Below are positions 16,767 through 25,488 of a stretch of 64,000 nucleotides of DNA, one piece after another (positions within the stretch are counted from its first letter, which is position 1; every line of letters starts with the position of its first letter). The DNA is taken from assembly GCA_019637685.1 (NCBI GenBank), contig JAHBVF010000039.1:1-64000 (forward strand), read 5' to 3'. This DNA comes from Caldilineaceae bacterium. GTDB lineage: Bacteria > Chloroflexota > Anaerolineae > Caldilineales > Caldilineaceae. The position numbers and the translations under genes are program-made. Below the pieces are notes generated by a model, which made no database searches, was not told the DNA's origin, and saw only the letters and a program-made list of their open reading frames with translations.

Positions 16767-18026
16767 TCACCGGCTGCTTCGCCACCAAAAGAGTGTGACA
16801 GCCACTGCCTGCACCAGAGCCGCGGCCACATAGAGTGTGCCAAAGCCCGTGACCGCGCCCAGGCTATAGGCCAGCAACGGACCAACCGCCGAGCCTGCAT
16901 CTGAGACGGTTGTATACGCGCCGATGAAGAGGTGGGGGCGGGGTGTGGTCACAGACAGCCGATTGGCCGCCGCGTCCAACGTCACATTGACCCCTGTGCT
17001 GGCGATAAGAATGAGGGCGATGCAAAGCAGAGAGGCCACCCCCCCCAGCGTCACCGCGCCGATGACAGCAATCAGAATGCCCACCACCAGCAGCGCGGCC
17101 AAAGGCAACTGGCCCATCCGATCCGACAGCGCGCCCAGCAGGGGACCCACCACCAGGTCCGAGAGCCAGCGCAGGGCCAGCACCAATCCGGCCGCGGTCC
17201 CGATCCCAATCCCAAAGGCGGCCAGGGGCGTCTCGCTTCCCAACTGTTGCTTGAGAAAGAGCGCGGCAGTGGAGACGAGAATTGAATCGAAGAGCAATTT
17301 TTGCAGCCCAATAAAGAGCATCCAGCGCTGGGCCGGATCGGCCAGGGCCACCCGCCACCCCTCCAGCGAGCGGGCTTTCGCAGGCGTTTTGCTGGGGGTG
17401 GCGGATGAGGCAGATGAGACGGGCCGATGGGTTGCAGCCTCTGGCCAGCGCACCGCCCAAGCCAGGGGGATGGCCAGCGCGGTGATTCCGGCTATCACCA
17501 GCACCGCGGGGTGGTAGCCGTATTGATCAAAAATCCAGCCGCCGACAACGACACTGATGGCGCTGCCCAGACGGATAATCCCCCACAGCAGGCCCATCAA
17601 CCGCCCGGCCACGCCGGGTCCGCCGGTCCACACGGCCTGATAGCCCCCCTGACGCAGGCCCGACCAGGCCACGCCCCAGGCCATGCGCGCCAACACAAAG
17701 ACGACCACACCCCAGCCCGCGCTGTAGATCAGAGCAGTCAGAAAGCCGAGAACGGCAGAGGCGATAAAGGGCAGGCGCGGGCCGAATTTCTCGTAGAGTG
17801 TGCTGGCCCAGGTGTTGGAGACCAGCCGCACCAGCCGGTTGGCGCTGAGCAACAGTCCCACCAGTCCCAGGGGAATGCCCAGCCCCTCGGCGGCCAGGGG
17901 CAGAATGCCATAGAGCAGGGAATCGCCCTGGATGGAGAGACCGACGACGGCTGCCACCAGCGCCACGAGCCAGGCAGGGCGAGCGATCCGGGCGGGGGCA
18001 ACGGATGTTGTGCTCTCTGGCGTCAT
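16767..18026 (-). CDS. MFS transporter
   Basis: 419 aa, about twelve hydrophobic helices in two halves separated by a charged, Ser/Thr-rich loop (near residues 195-225). NRLVRLVSNTWASTLYEKFG corresponds to the loop 2-3 signature of MFS. It is not closely similar to the two MFS_3 proteins in the window. The ATG overlaps the stop of the upstream patatin gene (ATGA, 18023-18026), so the two are co-translated. That coupling suggests the transporter moves a lipid-related compound or a product of the hydrolase, but this is inference. Confidence 0.88.
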   Translation of the reverse strand: MTPESTTSVAPARIARPAWLVALVAAVVGLSIQGDSLLYGILPLAAEGLGIPLGLVGLLLSANRLVRLVSNTWASTLYEKFGPRLPFIASAVLGFLTALIYSAGWGVVVFVLARMAWGVAWSGLRQGGYQAVWTGGPGVAGRLMGLLWGIIRLGSAISVVVGGWIFDQYGYHPAVLVIAGITALAIPLAWAVRWPEAATHRPVSSASSATPSKTPAKARSLEGWRVALADPAQRWMLFIGLQKLLFDSILVSTAALFLKQQLGSETPLAAFGIGIGTAAGLVLALRWLSDLVVGPLLGALSDRMGQLPLAALLVVGILIAVIGAVTLGGVASLLCIALILIASTGVNVTLDAAANRLSVTTPRPHLFIGAYTTVSDAGSAVGPLLAYSLGAVTGFGTLYVAAALVQAVAVTLFWWRSSR

Positions 18027-18970
18027 CGGGCAGACCTGTAGGTGGGGATGAAGGGTTGTGCGCCCGGCAAATGGGGCGGGGATTCCGGGCTGCCGTCCGG
18101 CGCGGACAGCGAGCGATCCGACGGGTCGGAAAGGGGTTGCCGGGGCTGGGGGTTGCGCAGGTAGCGCTCGGCCGCGTTGCGCCCGGCTTCGAGCATCGCG
18201 TCCACCCGGTTAAAATCAGTGAAGGGAATGTCGCCCATTTCTGTAATGTGAATGTGATGGAGGGCAATGTCTGGGTTCGCACTGGCCTGGTCCAAATCCT
18301 GGAAGAGCGATTGGGCCATAAATGTATTGAGGGTTCTGCCCAGGATTTGCTTCATCCCTTTCACAGGTCCCTGCTGCGCGCCGCCGTAGCCCACATTGAT
18401 GAGATAGACGACTGTCGCGCCCTTTGCCATTGCAATGCCCGCGGGCACATTGTCCACCACACCGCCATCCACCAACTGCGTGTCCAAATAGGGAACGGGT
18501 GGATGCATCCCCGGCAAGGCCGCGCTGGCCAAAACCGTATCCACCAGCGGCGCGGATTTGTCATCCTCCGCGGGAAAGAGCCAGAGGCGGTTGGTGCGCA
18601 GATCGGAAGTCGTGATGTAGCAGGGCAATTTCAAGTCTGCGTAGGTGCGCGCCAGCGGCTCCAAATGTGTGGCAATAATCTCGCGCATTTTGTCGGACGC
18701 AAAGAGACTGTCGTCGCCTCGCAAAAAGCGCCAGCCCAATTGCAAATAGTTGCCCGCGTAGACAGTCTTGAAATCAACACTGCGCCAGACATCCGCCAGC
18801 CGATCCGTGGCCGCGGGCGTGCCGTCCGCGGCCAGATAGGCGGCATTGAGCGCGCCCGCGGATGTGCCCACCACCAAATCGGGCCAGATGCCGTGGGCAA
18901 AGAGTGCCTGCAACGCGCCCACCTGCAGGGGTCCCCGGTTGCCTCCACCGGTCAGAGCAATGGCGATCAT
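18023..18970 (-). CDS. Patatin-like phospholipase
   Basis: 315 aa. The three patatin hallmarks are present: the oxyanion loop GGGNRGPLQVG (residues 8-18), the nucleophile elbow VGTSAGALN (Ser near 38) and the Asp in VDGGVVDN (about 168). These enzymes hydrolyse acyl esters in phospholipids. No signal peptide, so cytoplasmic or membrane-peripheral. The C-terminal 50 residues are Pro/Ser-rich and probably disordered. A strong AAGGAGG site precedes the ATG. It follows the sugar-acid dehydratase by 12 bases and overlaps the MFS by ATGA, making a three-gene leftward operon. Confidence 0.9.
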   Translation of the reverse strand: MIAIALTGGGNRGPLQVGALQALFAHGIWPDLVVGTSAGALNAAYLAADGTPAATDRLADVWRSVDFKTVYAGNYLQLGWRFLRGDDSLFASDKMREIIATHLEPLARTYADLKLPCYITTSDLRTNRLWLFPAEDDKSAPLVDTVLASAALPGMHPPVPYLDTQLVDGGVVDNVPAGIAMAKGATVVYLINVGYGGAQQGPVKGMKQILGRTLNTFMAQSLFQDLDQASANPDIALHHIHITEMGDIPFTDFNRVDAMLEAGRNAAERYLRNPQPRQPLSDPSDRSLSAPDGSPESPPHLPGAQPFIPTYRSAR

Positions 18971-18982
18971 TTTGCTGCCTCC

Positions 18983-20716
18983 TTAAAACTTGGGCTGGTT
19001 CTCTGCAACCACCGGGTCTGATCCCAGCAGAAAGTCAAAATCCATCCCCTCGGGGGCCTGGAGTATGGAATCGAGGAAAAGTTTGCCATAGCCCCGGTTG
19101 TAATGGGGGGCAGGGGCTTGCCACTCGGCCCGTCGCCGGTCCAGTTCCTCGTCACTCACGTGGAGATGAAGCCGACGATTGGCCAGGTCCAGCTCGATCT
19201 CATCCCCATCCCGTACCAGGGCCAGGGGACCGCCCACCGCGGCTTCGGGCGCGGCGTGGAGAACAATCGTGCCATAGGCCGTGCCGCTCATGCGGGCGTC
19301 CGAGATGCGCAGCATATCCCGCACGCCCTGCGCCAACAGTTTGGTGGGAATGGGCAGATTGCCCACCTCTGGCATGCCCGGCCCGCCAATGGGACCCGCA
19401 TTTTGCAGCACAAGAACGTCGTCGGGTGTCACGTCCAGGTCCGGGTCGCCGTAACGGGCTTGCAGGTCGGGGATGCTGGTAAAGACCACCGCCCGTCCCC
19501 GGTGTTGGAGCAGGCGGGGCGTGGCTGCCGCGTGTTTGATCACAGCGCCGTCCGGGGCCAGATTGCCCCGCACAATCGACAGCCCGCCCTGGCTGTCCAG
19601 GGCTGTGTCCAGGGTGCGGATGACATCCGGATTGTGAATCTCCGCGGCGGCCTGCACATTTTCAGCCAGGCTGTGCCCCGTGACGGTCAGCGCGTCGCCG
19701 TGGAGCAAAGGCAACAATTGCTTCAGCACCGCGGGAATGCCCCCTGCGTAGAAAAGGTCCTCCATCTGATACTTGCCGCTGGGGCGCAGGTTGGCGACGA
19801 GTGGTGTGCGGCGGCTGATTTCGTCGAAAAGGTCCAGGGGCAGAGAGATGCCCAGGCGACCGGCCAGCGCGGGCAAATGGACCACCGCGTTAGTGCTGCC
19901 ACCGATGGCGCAGAGGAGTGTAATGGCGTTCTCCAGTGCCTGGCGGGTCAGGATACGGGAAGGGCGCAGGTCGTCGGCCACCATCTGCACAATATGCCGC
20001 CCGCTCTGCTCGGCCAGCCGCAACCGCCGGGAATCGACCGCGGGGATAGCCCCGTTGCCGGGCAGGGCCATGCCCAGCGCTTCGGTCAACGAATTCATTG
20101 TGGAGGCCGTACCCATCACCATACAGTGGCCGTGGCTGCGCACCAGATTGTCCTCCACCTCTTTGTACTGCTCGCCGGTCAGCTTGCCCGCCCGGAATTC
20201 GTCGCTCAGGCGCCGGCAATCGGTGCAGGCGCCCAGCGTCTGGCCCCGCCAGTTGCCGTTGAGCATCGGCCCGCCGGATACGAGCAGGCTGGGCAGGTCC
20301 GCGCTGGCCGCGCCCATCAGCGCGGCCGGCGTGGTTTTGTCGCAGCCGGTGAGCAGCACAACCCCATCGATGGGGTTGCCCCGGATCATCTCCTCCGTAT
20401 CCATCGCGGCCAGGTTGCGCCAGAGCATCGACGAGGGGGTCAGGTAGATTTCGCCCAGGCTGATGGTGGGAAATTCCAGGGGAAAGCCGCCCGCCTGCCA
20501 GACGCCCCGCTTGACGGCCTGGACCAGTTGGGGGAAGTGGGCGTGGCAATTGTTGAGTTCGCTGTAGGTGTTGCAGATGCCGATGACAGGCTTGCGCATA
20601 TCCTCGTCATCAAAACCCATGGATTTGGTGAAGGTGCGGTGGATCAGCCCCGCGGTGAAATCGTCCTGGAAAAAAGTGGCGCTGCGCGTCTGTCCGCGGG
20701 GGGAAGAAGTGCTCAT
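18983..20716 (-). CDS. IlvD/Edd family dehydratase (sugar-acid dehydratase type)
   Basis: 577 aa. Iron-sulfur enzyme that dehydrates dihydroxy acids or aldonic acids to 2-keto-3-deoxy acids. Candidate cluster ligands are Cys57 (ELNNCHAHF), Cys125 (LLTGCDKTTPA) and Cys198 (SHGHCMVMGTASTM). The length and the 'CTDCRR' insertion with the GKLTGEQYKEVE segment resemble L-arabinonate/D-xylonate dehydratases more than biosynthetic IlvD. The ATG at 20716 is the annotated start because a near-perfect promoter lies 44 bases upstream of it; the further open frame overlaps that promoter. First gene of the operon with patatin and MFS. Confidence 0.88.
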   Translation of the reverse strand: MSTSSPRGQTRSATFFQDDFTAGLIHRTFTKSMGFDDEDMRKPVIGICNTYSELNNCHAHFPQLVQAVKRGVWQAGGFPLEFPTISLGEIYLTPSSMLWRNLAAMDTEEMIRGNPIDGVVLLTGCDKTTPAALMGAASADLPSLLVSGGPMLNGNWRGQTLGACTDCRRLSDEFRAGKLTGEQYKEVEDNLVRSHGHCMVMGTASTMNSLTEALGMALPGNGAIPAVDSRRLRLAEQSGRHIVQMVADDLRPSRILTRQALENAITLLCAIGGSTNAVVHLPALAGRLGISLPLDLFDEISRRTPLVANLRPSGKYQMEDLFYAGGIPAVLKQLLPLLHGDALTVTGHSLAENVQAAAEIHNPDVIRTLDTALDSQGGLSIVRGNLAPDGAVIKHAAATPRLLQHRGRAVVFTSIPDLQARYGDPDLDVTPDDVLVLQNAGPIGGPGMPEVGNLPIPTKLLAQGVRDMLRISDARMSGTAYGTIVLHAAPEAAVGGPLALVRDGDEIELDLANRRLHLHVSDEELDRRRAEWQAPAPHYNRGYGKLFLDSILQAPEGMDFDFLLGSDPVVAENQPKF

Positions 20717-20759
20717 TGCTGCTCGTCTCGCATGGCTGATAAAAGTGGATACACAAGAA

Positions 20760-20787
20760 AGTATAGCCCATAGACCGATGATGTCAA
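20760..20787 (-). promoter_or_regulatory. Sigma-70 promoter for the dehydratase operon
   Basis: On the minus strand: TTGACA (20787-20782), 16-bp spacer, TATACT (20765-20760). Transcription would start near 20753, giving a leader of about 37 bases before the ATG at 20716. Confidence 0.8.
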
Positions 20788-20959
20788 CTGTCTGCACGGA
20801 CGGGGTATAATGCAAGGGGGGGCGAAGTGCTGATTCCGGGAATCGGTTGTCCTCCATCTGCATTGCACCCCAACAGATAAACTTGCCCATCCGTGCCTGG
20901 GCCTGATCTGTGATACAATAGCCAGACAGTTTAATTTCAAGCGCACGTTGCATTGGCAG

Positions 20960-22402
20960 ATGAGTTTGTGTATGAGCAGCACCCGTATGGAGTGGACCAC
21001 AGGCGAGGAGATCGAGGGCCGGGTGACAGGACGGAGCAGCTCCGATCCCCTGACCACCCGGTTCAAAGGGCAGGACGGCGCCGATCGGGCTGTGTCAGTC
21101 CAGCGGCGGCTGACCCAAGCCGTGGACCATTGGTGGCAGCGGGGCGAAATGCCGCCCATTGGCCTGGTCCGGGACGCGCTGCTGGCCCTGGAAGCAGGCC
21201 ACCGGTTGGAAGAGGCCGAGCTGACACTGCTCCTGCGGGGCACGCTCTATTACGGCAAAGGGATGCGCACCGCGTTGCACCACCTGCACAATCCAGAACG
21301 GGCCGCGTCGGTTATGCGGGATATGCTCCTGCATCCGGTACACCCCCTCTCCCCGGCCCAGATTGTGGAACTGGCAAGGAGAGATGACGAAAGTAGCGCT
21401 TGGCTGGCCGCGCTGGATGGCCTGCTGCGGGAGGAGATGGCCCAGCCCCTGGAACCCCGCCGCACCCTGGCGCACGCCACCCTTGAATATCTACGCGAAA
21501 GCACTGCATCCCAAGAAGCCGCGCCCCTGTGGATTCCCCTGGCCGGACAGGAAAACGCGCAAAGAGTATCCGGCCGCGCGGCCCCTGGCAAAGCCAAAGG
21601 CAAGCGCCGCATTCGGGTTCCCGCCGCCATCTGGCGCTTGATTGCCAATCTCTTTGGCCTGCTTTCCCTGGCGCTTTTTGTGCTGGCCCTGGCCTTCTTC
21701 TGGCTGGATTTGGGCCAATCCTTTGATCCCACGGGGCAGATGGTCGTTATTCCCACCGGAATCTACCGCATCTCTCAGCCCGGCGTGCCCGACACAGACC
21801 GGCGGGTGGCCCTGGAGAGTTTCTCCATCGACCGCACAGAAGTGACCAACCAGGCCTACCGTCTTTGCTTTGAGGCGGATGGCTGCACCTGGCCCGCCCG
21901 AACCACCAGCATTTCCCGGCCCGACTATTTTCTCAATCCTGCCCTGGATAGCTTCCCGATGGTCAATGTGACCCACGCCCAGGCCGCGCTCTTCTGCCGC
22001 TGGGCAGGCAAACGGCTGCCCCTGGAAGAGGAGTGGGAGGTGGCGGCCAGTTCGGCTCTCCAGTTGGAACGGGCCTTTCGCTACCCCTGGGGCGACGTTT
22101 TTGATGCGGCGCGCGCCAATTCGGCCACGACCGCGGTGGGGGATACCCTGCCCGTAGGCACCTACAGTCCCGGCGGAGACAGCCCCAGCGGCGCGGCAGA
22201 TATGGCGGGCAATGTGGCCGAATGGACGGCCACCCCAGGCAACCCGGCCCAGCGCTCGTCCCAGGGCTATGTGGTCAAAGGTGGCTCGTTTCAGGACGAC
22301 AGCGCTGGCTTGGCGACCAACAGCCGTTTGGCGGTGGATGGGGAAGAGTTTTTCCCCTGGCTTGGCTTTCGCTGTGCGCTGACAAATCCGACAGAGGAGT
22401 GA
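20960..22402 (+). CDS. Membrane-anchored FGE/SUMF1-fold protein, probably non-catalytic
   Basis: About 480 aa. A cytoplasmic helical N-terminal domain (about 1-215), one transmembrane helix (near 227-250, LIANLFGLLSLALFVLALAF), then an outside formylglycine-generating-enzyme-like domain (260-475): MVVIPTGIYRI, FSIDRTEVTNQAYRLC, PMVNVTHAQAALFCRWAGKR, RLPLEEEWEVAA, MAGNVAEW and VVKGGSF. The pair of catalytic cysteines that follows the GGSW motif in true FGEs is absent (GGSFQDDSAGLATNSRLAV), so the domain is probably a binding or structural scaffold. ATGs at 20960, 20972 and 20987 are possible; no clear ribosome site distinguishes them. Followed 34 bases later by the stalked surface protein. Confidence 0.8.
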   Translation: MSLCMSSTRMEWTTGEEIEGRVTGRSSSDPLTTRFKGQDGADRAVSVQRRLTQAVDHWWQRGEMPPIGLVRDALLALEAGHRLEEAELTLLLRGTLYYGKGMRTALHHLHNPERAASVMRDMLLHPVHPLSPAQIVELARRDDESSAWLAALDGLLREEMAQPLEPRRTLAHATLEYLRESTASQEAAPLWIPLAGQENAQRVSGRAAPGKAKGKRRIRVPAAIWRLIANLFGLLSLALFVLALAFFWLDLGQSFDPTGQMVVIPTGIYRISQPGVPDTDRRVALESFSIDRTEVTNQAYRLCFEADGCTWPARTTSISRPDYFLNPALDSFPMVNVTHAQAALFCRWAGKRLPLEEEWEVAASSALQLERAFRYPWGDVFDAARANSATTAVGDTLPVGTYSPGGDSPSGAADMAGNVAEWTATPGNPAQRSSQGYVVKGGSFQDDSAGLATNSRLAVDGEEFFPWLGFRCALTNPTEE

Positions 22403-22436
22403 AGTGGGGCGGGCGTTCACCCCTCACGAATAGGCT

Positions 22437-23480
22437 ATGCAACGTTTTTCCATTCTGATTCTACTGTGCGTCATACTGCTGGGACTCACCCCCTCGCTGG
22501 CCCTGGCTTCGGAGCCGTGCGAGAAGGACGGCCAGGTGATGGACCGATCCGTCTGCGATTTTGACGCCTTCTACGGCAGCCCGCCCCGACAGATTCCCCA
22601 GGGCTGGCAGCCTTTTATCATCTACGGCGACCTGACTTATATGCAGGACGTGGACACCTTTTGGGGCGCGCCCTCTCTGCGCATGTGGAGCAACGGAGGG
22701 ACCTTCAAGGCCGGAATTTGGACACAGGTGCGGGTGACACCGGGCAACGGCTATCGGGCCAGCATTGCCTGGGGCGCGCCCAACGATCCGGGCAATTTTG
22801 GCCGCCAACTGGGCATCGATCCCACGGGCGGCACCGACCCCAACGGGCCAAACGTCATTTGGGGGCCTATCCATTTCGGGGATGGCCGCTTGCTCAACTA
22901 TCCGCCGGGCGAAGGCCCGAACATTGACATCCGGGCCAGGGCAGCGAACGACACTGTGACTGTCTTCTTTCTGGTGGATCACCCCCGCAGCACCGGCGAC
23001 AATCTGATTTATGTGGATGCCATCGCGCTCTATCCCGACGAAAGCGCACCGGGACAGCCGACGGCCACGCCCGTGCCACCGCCCGTTGCCCAGGCGGCCG
23101 CGATTCCACCGCCAATCGCAGTTCCGGCCACGGCCACACCTTTGCCCACGGCCACCCCGCTCCCTACGCAGACGCCCACACCCACGGAGACACCCACGCC
23201 CACGGCCAGCCCCACGGCCACGCCGTCGCCCACCCCAACGGTTTCCCCCACCTGGACGCCCTGGCCGACAGCTACCCCGGACAGCGGGGCAGGCAATGGC
23301 GATCAGGCAGATTCTGCAGGCGGCGCGCTGAATAGGCTGGGTGGGTCGGTCTCGCTGGTGGGCGAAGAAGTCGGTCGTCAGGGGCTGTTGCTGTTCGGAT
23401 TTGGCGGATTGGGAACATCTCTCCTGCTGGGAGCGATGCTGCTCTGGCTGCGACGCGCAAGCAGAAAAGCGTTGAAGTGA
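22437..23480 (+). CDS. Secreted surface protein with Pro/Thr stalk and C-terminal anchor helix
   Basis: 347 aa. Signal peptide 1-24 (ILILLCVILLGLTPSLALA). A globular domain follows (25-200) with many aromatic and Asn residues and the pattern of a beta-sandwich carbohydrate-binding module; no family identified. Then a long (P/T)-rich stalk (about 205-285, PTPTETPTPT-like). A C-terminal transmembrane helix (about 312-335, LLLFGFGGLGTSLLLGAMLLWL) is followed by RRASRKALK, which acts as a stop-transfer. Thus the domain is displayed outside on a stalk. No LPXTG sortase motif. Probably co-transcribed with the FGE-fold gene. A hairpin spans its stop codon. Confidence 0.7.
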   Translation: MQRFSILILLCVILLGLTPSLALASEPCEKDGQVMDRSVCDFDAFYGSPPRQIPQGWQPFIIYGDLTYMQDVDTFWGAPSLRMWSNGGTFKAGIWTQVRVTPGNGYRASIAWGAPNDPGNFGRQLGIDPTGGTDPNGPNVIWGPIHFGDGRLLNYPPGEGPNIDIRARAANDTVTVFFLVDHPRSTGDNLIYVDAIALYPDESAPGQPTATPVPPPVAQAAAIPPPIAVPATATPLPTATPLPTQTPTPTETPTPTASPTATPSPTPTVSPTWTPWPTATPDSGAGNGDQADSAGGALNRLGGSVSLVGEEVGRQGLLLFGFGGLGTSLLLGAMLLWLRRASRKALK

Positions 23481-23511
23481 TAGAGCGAGTCTGGCTCTAC
23501 CATTTCAACGC
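23469..23511 (+). terminator. 17-bp hairpin across the stop codon
   Basis: 23469-23485 pairs with 23495-23511 (15 Watson-Crick and two G-U pairs), followed by TTTCCG. The stem includes the TGA of the surface protein gene. Confidence 0.6.
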
Positions 23512-23513
23512 CT

Positions 23514-23577
23514 TTCCGTTCTATCGCTCTTCCGTTCTATCGCTCTTCCGTTCTATCGCTCTTCCGTTCTATCGCTC
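23514..23577. repeat. Four perfect 16-bp tandem repeats
   Basis: TTCCGTTCTATCGCTC is repeated four times without change, then decays (to about 23600). It lies between the convergent surface-protein and protease genes. No spacers between the units, so it is not a CRISPR array. Confidence 0.9.
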
Positions 23578-23600
23578 TTCCGCTCTTCCCCTCGATTGCT

Positions 23601-24509
23601 CTACCGCTCCCCCACTGTCACAGAAATCTCGACCAGTGAACCGCCCCGCACAATCTGCGCGGTCGTGGCCTGGCCCACGTGGCTGCCCTGCAAAAGCAGT
23701 GTCAGGTCTTCGGGCTGCTGGACTACTTCACCGTCCAGCGCCACCAGAATATCACCCACCAGCAGCCCAGCGGCCCCGGCCGGGCTGTCAGCCTCCACAG
23801 AATTGAGCAGTACACCTGTCTCCCGCCCCAGAGACTCGGCTATGGCAGTGGACAGTTTGGCGGGCTGGACACCGATCCCCAGATAGCCCCGGCGCATACG
23901 TCCGTGGGTGAGCAGCGCCTCTACCACCGGCTGCACAGTGGCCGCGGAGAGAACAATTCCGCCTTCGCGGGTCAGGGCAGAAGTGGCCAGGCCAATGACC
24001 GTCCCGGCCCCATCGATGAGCGGGCCGCCGGAGAATCCGGGATACATCACCAAATCCGGGCGGATGAAGTGGCTGATTTTGCCGCCACCCAGCGCACGCC
24101 ATGCGCCGCCCAGCGCGCTGAGCACACCCAGCGCGGCCTGCACATTCTGGCCCGGTCGGCCCAGTGCCAGCACCAGTTCCCCTACGCCCAAACTCGACTC
24201 CTCTCGCCACTGCGCCGCGGCCAATTCAGTCGCAGCCAGATCAGCCGCGTTTACCCGCAGCAGGGCCAGATCGGTGGAAGGATCGCGCCCGACGAGAGTG
24301 GCGGGGAGTTCCCGGCCATCGGCGAGGCCGACACGGATAGTATCGTCCCGACGCACCACGTGATGGGCCGTAAGGATCAGCCCGTCGGATGACCAGACAA
24401 TGCCGCTGGCCGGGTGGCGACGCCGGGCATCCACACGCACAACGCTCTGCCCCGCCTGGGATACGACGGACGCCGCGGATTGGGAAACAGTTGCAAAATC
24501 GGTTGGCAT
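23601..24509 (-). CDS. HtrA/DegP-like trypsin-fold protease with PDZ domain
   Basis: 302 aa. Catalytic triad visible: His50 (TAHHVV), Asp80 (STDLALLRV), Ser160 (GFSGGPL). A PDZ domain fills residues about 205-300 (RGYLGIGVQPAKL, then GLLVGDILVALDGEVV). Unlike typical DegP/HtrA proteins it has no signal peptide or N-terminal anchor, so it is predicted to be cytoplasmic. It lacks the long LA-loop. The ATG at 24509 has AGGAG eight bases upstream; the 20 upstream codons are discarded. It reads in the same direction as the LuxR regulator gene, separated by a G-rich hairpin. Confidence 0.85.
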   Translation of the reverse strand: MPTDFATVSQSAASVVSQAGQSVVRVDARRRHPASGIVWSSDGLILTAHHVVRRDDTIRVGLADGRELPATLVGRDPSTDLALLRVNAADLAATELAAAQWREESSLGVGELVLALGRPGQNVQAALGVLSALGGAWRALGGGKISHFIRPDLVMYPGFSGGPLIDGAGTVIGLATSALTREGGIVLSAATVQPVVEALLTHGRMRRGYLGIGVQPAKLSTAIAESLGRETGVLLNSVEADSPAGAAGLLVGDILVALDGEVVQQPEDLTLLLQGSHVGQATTAQIVRGGSLVEISVTVGER

Positions 24510-24647
24510 GAAAATTTCTCCTGTGTTTGTGGACCAGTTGCCCAGTCCACTGAATTGTTCGATAGGCACAGGATAGACGAAAACAGAGCGCCGCGCATCA
24601 CCGGATCGGGTGGGGGCGGCCTATCAATTTGGGTGGGGAAAGGGATT

Positions 24648-24702
24648 GGGGATCGGGGATCGGGGACTGGGGATCGAATCGATTTCCCAGTCCCCGATCC
24701 CC
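24648..24702 (-). terminator. G-rich hairpin with a perfect G-quadruplex motif
   Basis: 24655-24671 pairs exactly with 24686-24702. On the + strand, 24648-24672 is four GGGG tracts separated by ATC, ATC and ACT, an ideal quadruplex motif. It starts six bases past the stop of the LuxR regulator and probably ends that transcript. A related sequence has entered hisC at 26964-27025. Confidence 0.65.
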
Positions 24703-24707
24703 AGTCT

Positions 24708-25355
24708 CTATAAAATCAACAGCCCCAGCCGGGTCGCCCGCACTACCGCATCCGTGCGGCTCTGGGCGTCCAACTTGCCCAGAAGGGACTGGACGTGAAA
24801 TTTGACTGTATTTTCGCTGATGGCAAGTTGGTGGGCGATGGCCCGATTGGTCAGCCCATCGGCAAGGAGGGCGAGGACATCCGCTTCGCGTGGGGTCAGG
24901 GGTTCGAGAAGTTCGCTGGGCGGGCTTGCCACAGGGACGGCCAGTGAAACGCGCTGACGGGGGTCTATCACCAGCAGCCCGGCCGCGATGGCGGCCAGCG
25001 CCGCGGCCAACTGTCCGCCATCTACCTGGCGGGGCAGCAGCCCGGCTACACCCGTCGCCCAGACCCGGCCGGCGTCCTCTCCGTCGGGCAGGAGGGCGAG
25101 CACAGGCAGACGAGTGGTAAAGTCAGCCAGACAGTCCAACAGCGGCCCATTCTCTGCTTCGCCAAAATCCCAGCCCAAATCCCAAAGCAGGACGTCGGGC
25201 GCGTGCGCCTGGACCAGTGCATCCAATGGGGGACCGCAATCGGTCTGGCCCGCCACAGTCAGGTCCGGTTGACCGGCCAGGAGCGCGGCCAATCCGGCCC
25301 TGGCCAGCAGGTCATCGGCCACGATCAGCAGGGAAATTTCGGGTGGTTGGCGCAT
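24708..25355 (-). CDS. NarL/FixJ-type LuxR response regulator with atypical receiver
   Basis: 215 aa. Receiver-like domain 1-120 with the acidic pair Asp14-Asp15 (IVADDLLARAG) and a candidate phospho-Asp59 (VLLWDLGWD). The conserved lysine of receivers (usually G-Y-L-L-K) is replaced: GVAGLLPRQVDGG. The helix-turn-helix LuxR domain lies at about 150-212 (LTPREADVLALLADGLTNRA, ISENTVKFHVQSLLGKL). No partner histidine kinase gene is adjacent. The degenerate receiver suggests phosphorylation-independent control or a weakened switch. It may regulate the downstream protease gene, which is inferred from orientation only. Confidence 0.85.
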   Translation of the reverse strand: MRQPPEISLLIVADDLLARAGLAALLAGQPDLTVAGQTDCGPPLDALVQAHAPDVLLWDLGWDFGEAENGPLLDCLADFTTRLPVLALLPDGEDAGRVWATGVAGLLPRQVDGGQLAAALAAIAAGLLVIDPRQRVSLAVPVASPPSELLEPLTPREADVLALLADGLTNRAIAHQLAISENTVKFHVQSLLGKLDAQSRTDAVVRATRLGLLIL

Positions 25356-25416
25356 AGCTACAGGCTATCACCGGCGGCGCGGGGGGTCTGTGAGGGGTGT
25401 ACCGATTGGGGAGAAG

Positions 25417-25486
25417 GACTGCGGGCAACGGACGGCAGACCGCTGAGGAGTGCTATCTGGCGGTCTGCTATCCGCTGTCCGCAGTC
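25417..25486 (-). terminator. 27-bp imperfect hairpin after the methyltransferase
   Basis: 25417-25443 and 25460-25486 are complementary at 23 of 27 positions. The hairpin begins three bases past the methyltransferase stop. Confidence 0.6.
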
Positions 25487-25488
25487 GT

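Noticed and set aside
19103..20773. 556-codon + strand frame over the dehydratase gene
   Set aside because: Antisense of IlvD/Edd; no recognisable domain, no ribosome site.
20883..20919. Promoter for the FGE-fold gene (TTGCCC ... TACAAT)
   Set aside because: The spacer is about 25 bases, too long for sigma-70.
23514..23577. Possible CRISPR array
   Set aside because: The 16-bp units are directly adjacent with no spacers, and there are no cas genes nearby. It is a simple tandem repeat.
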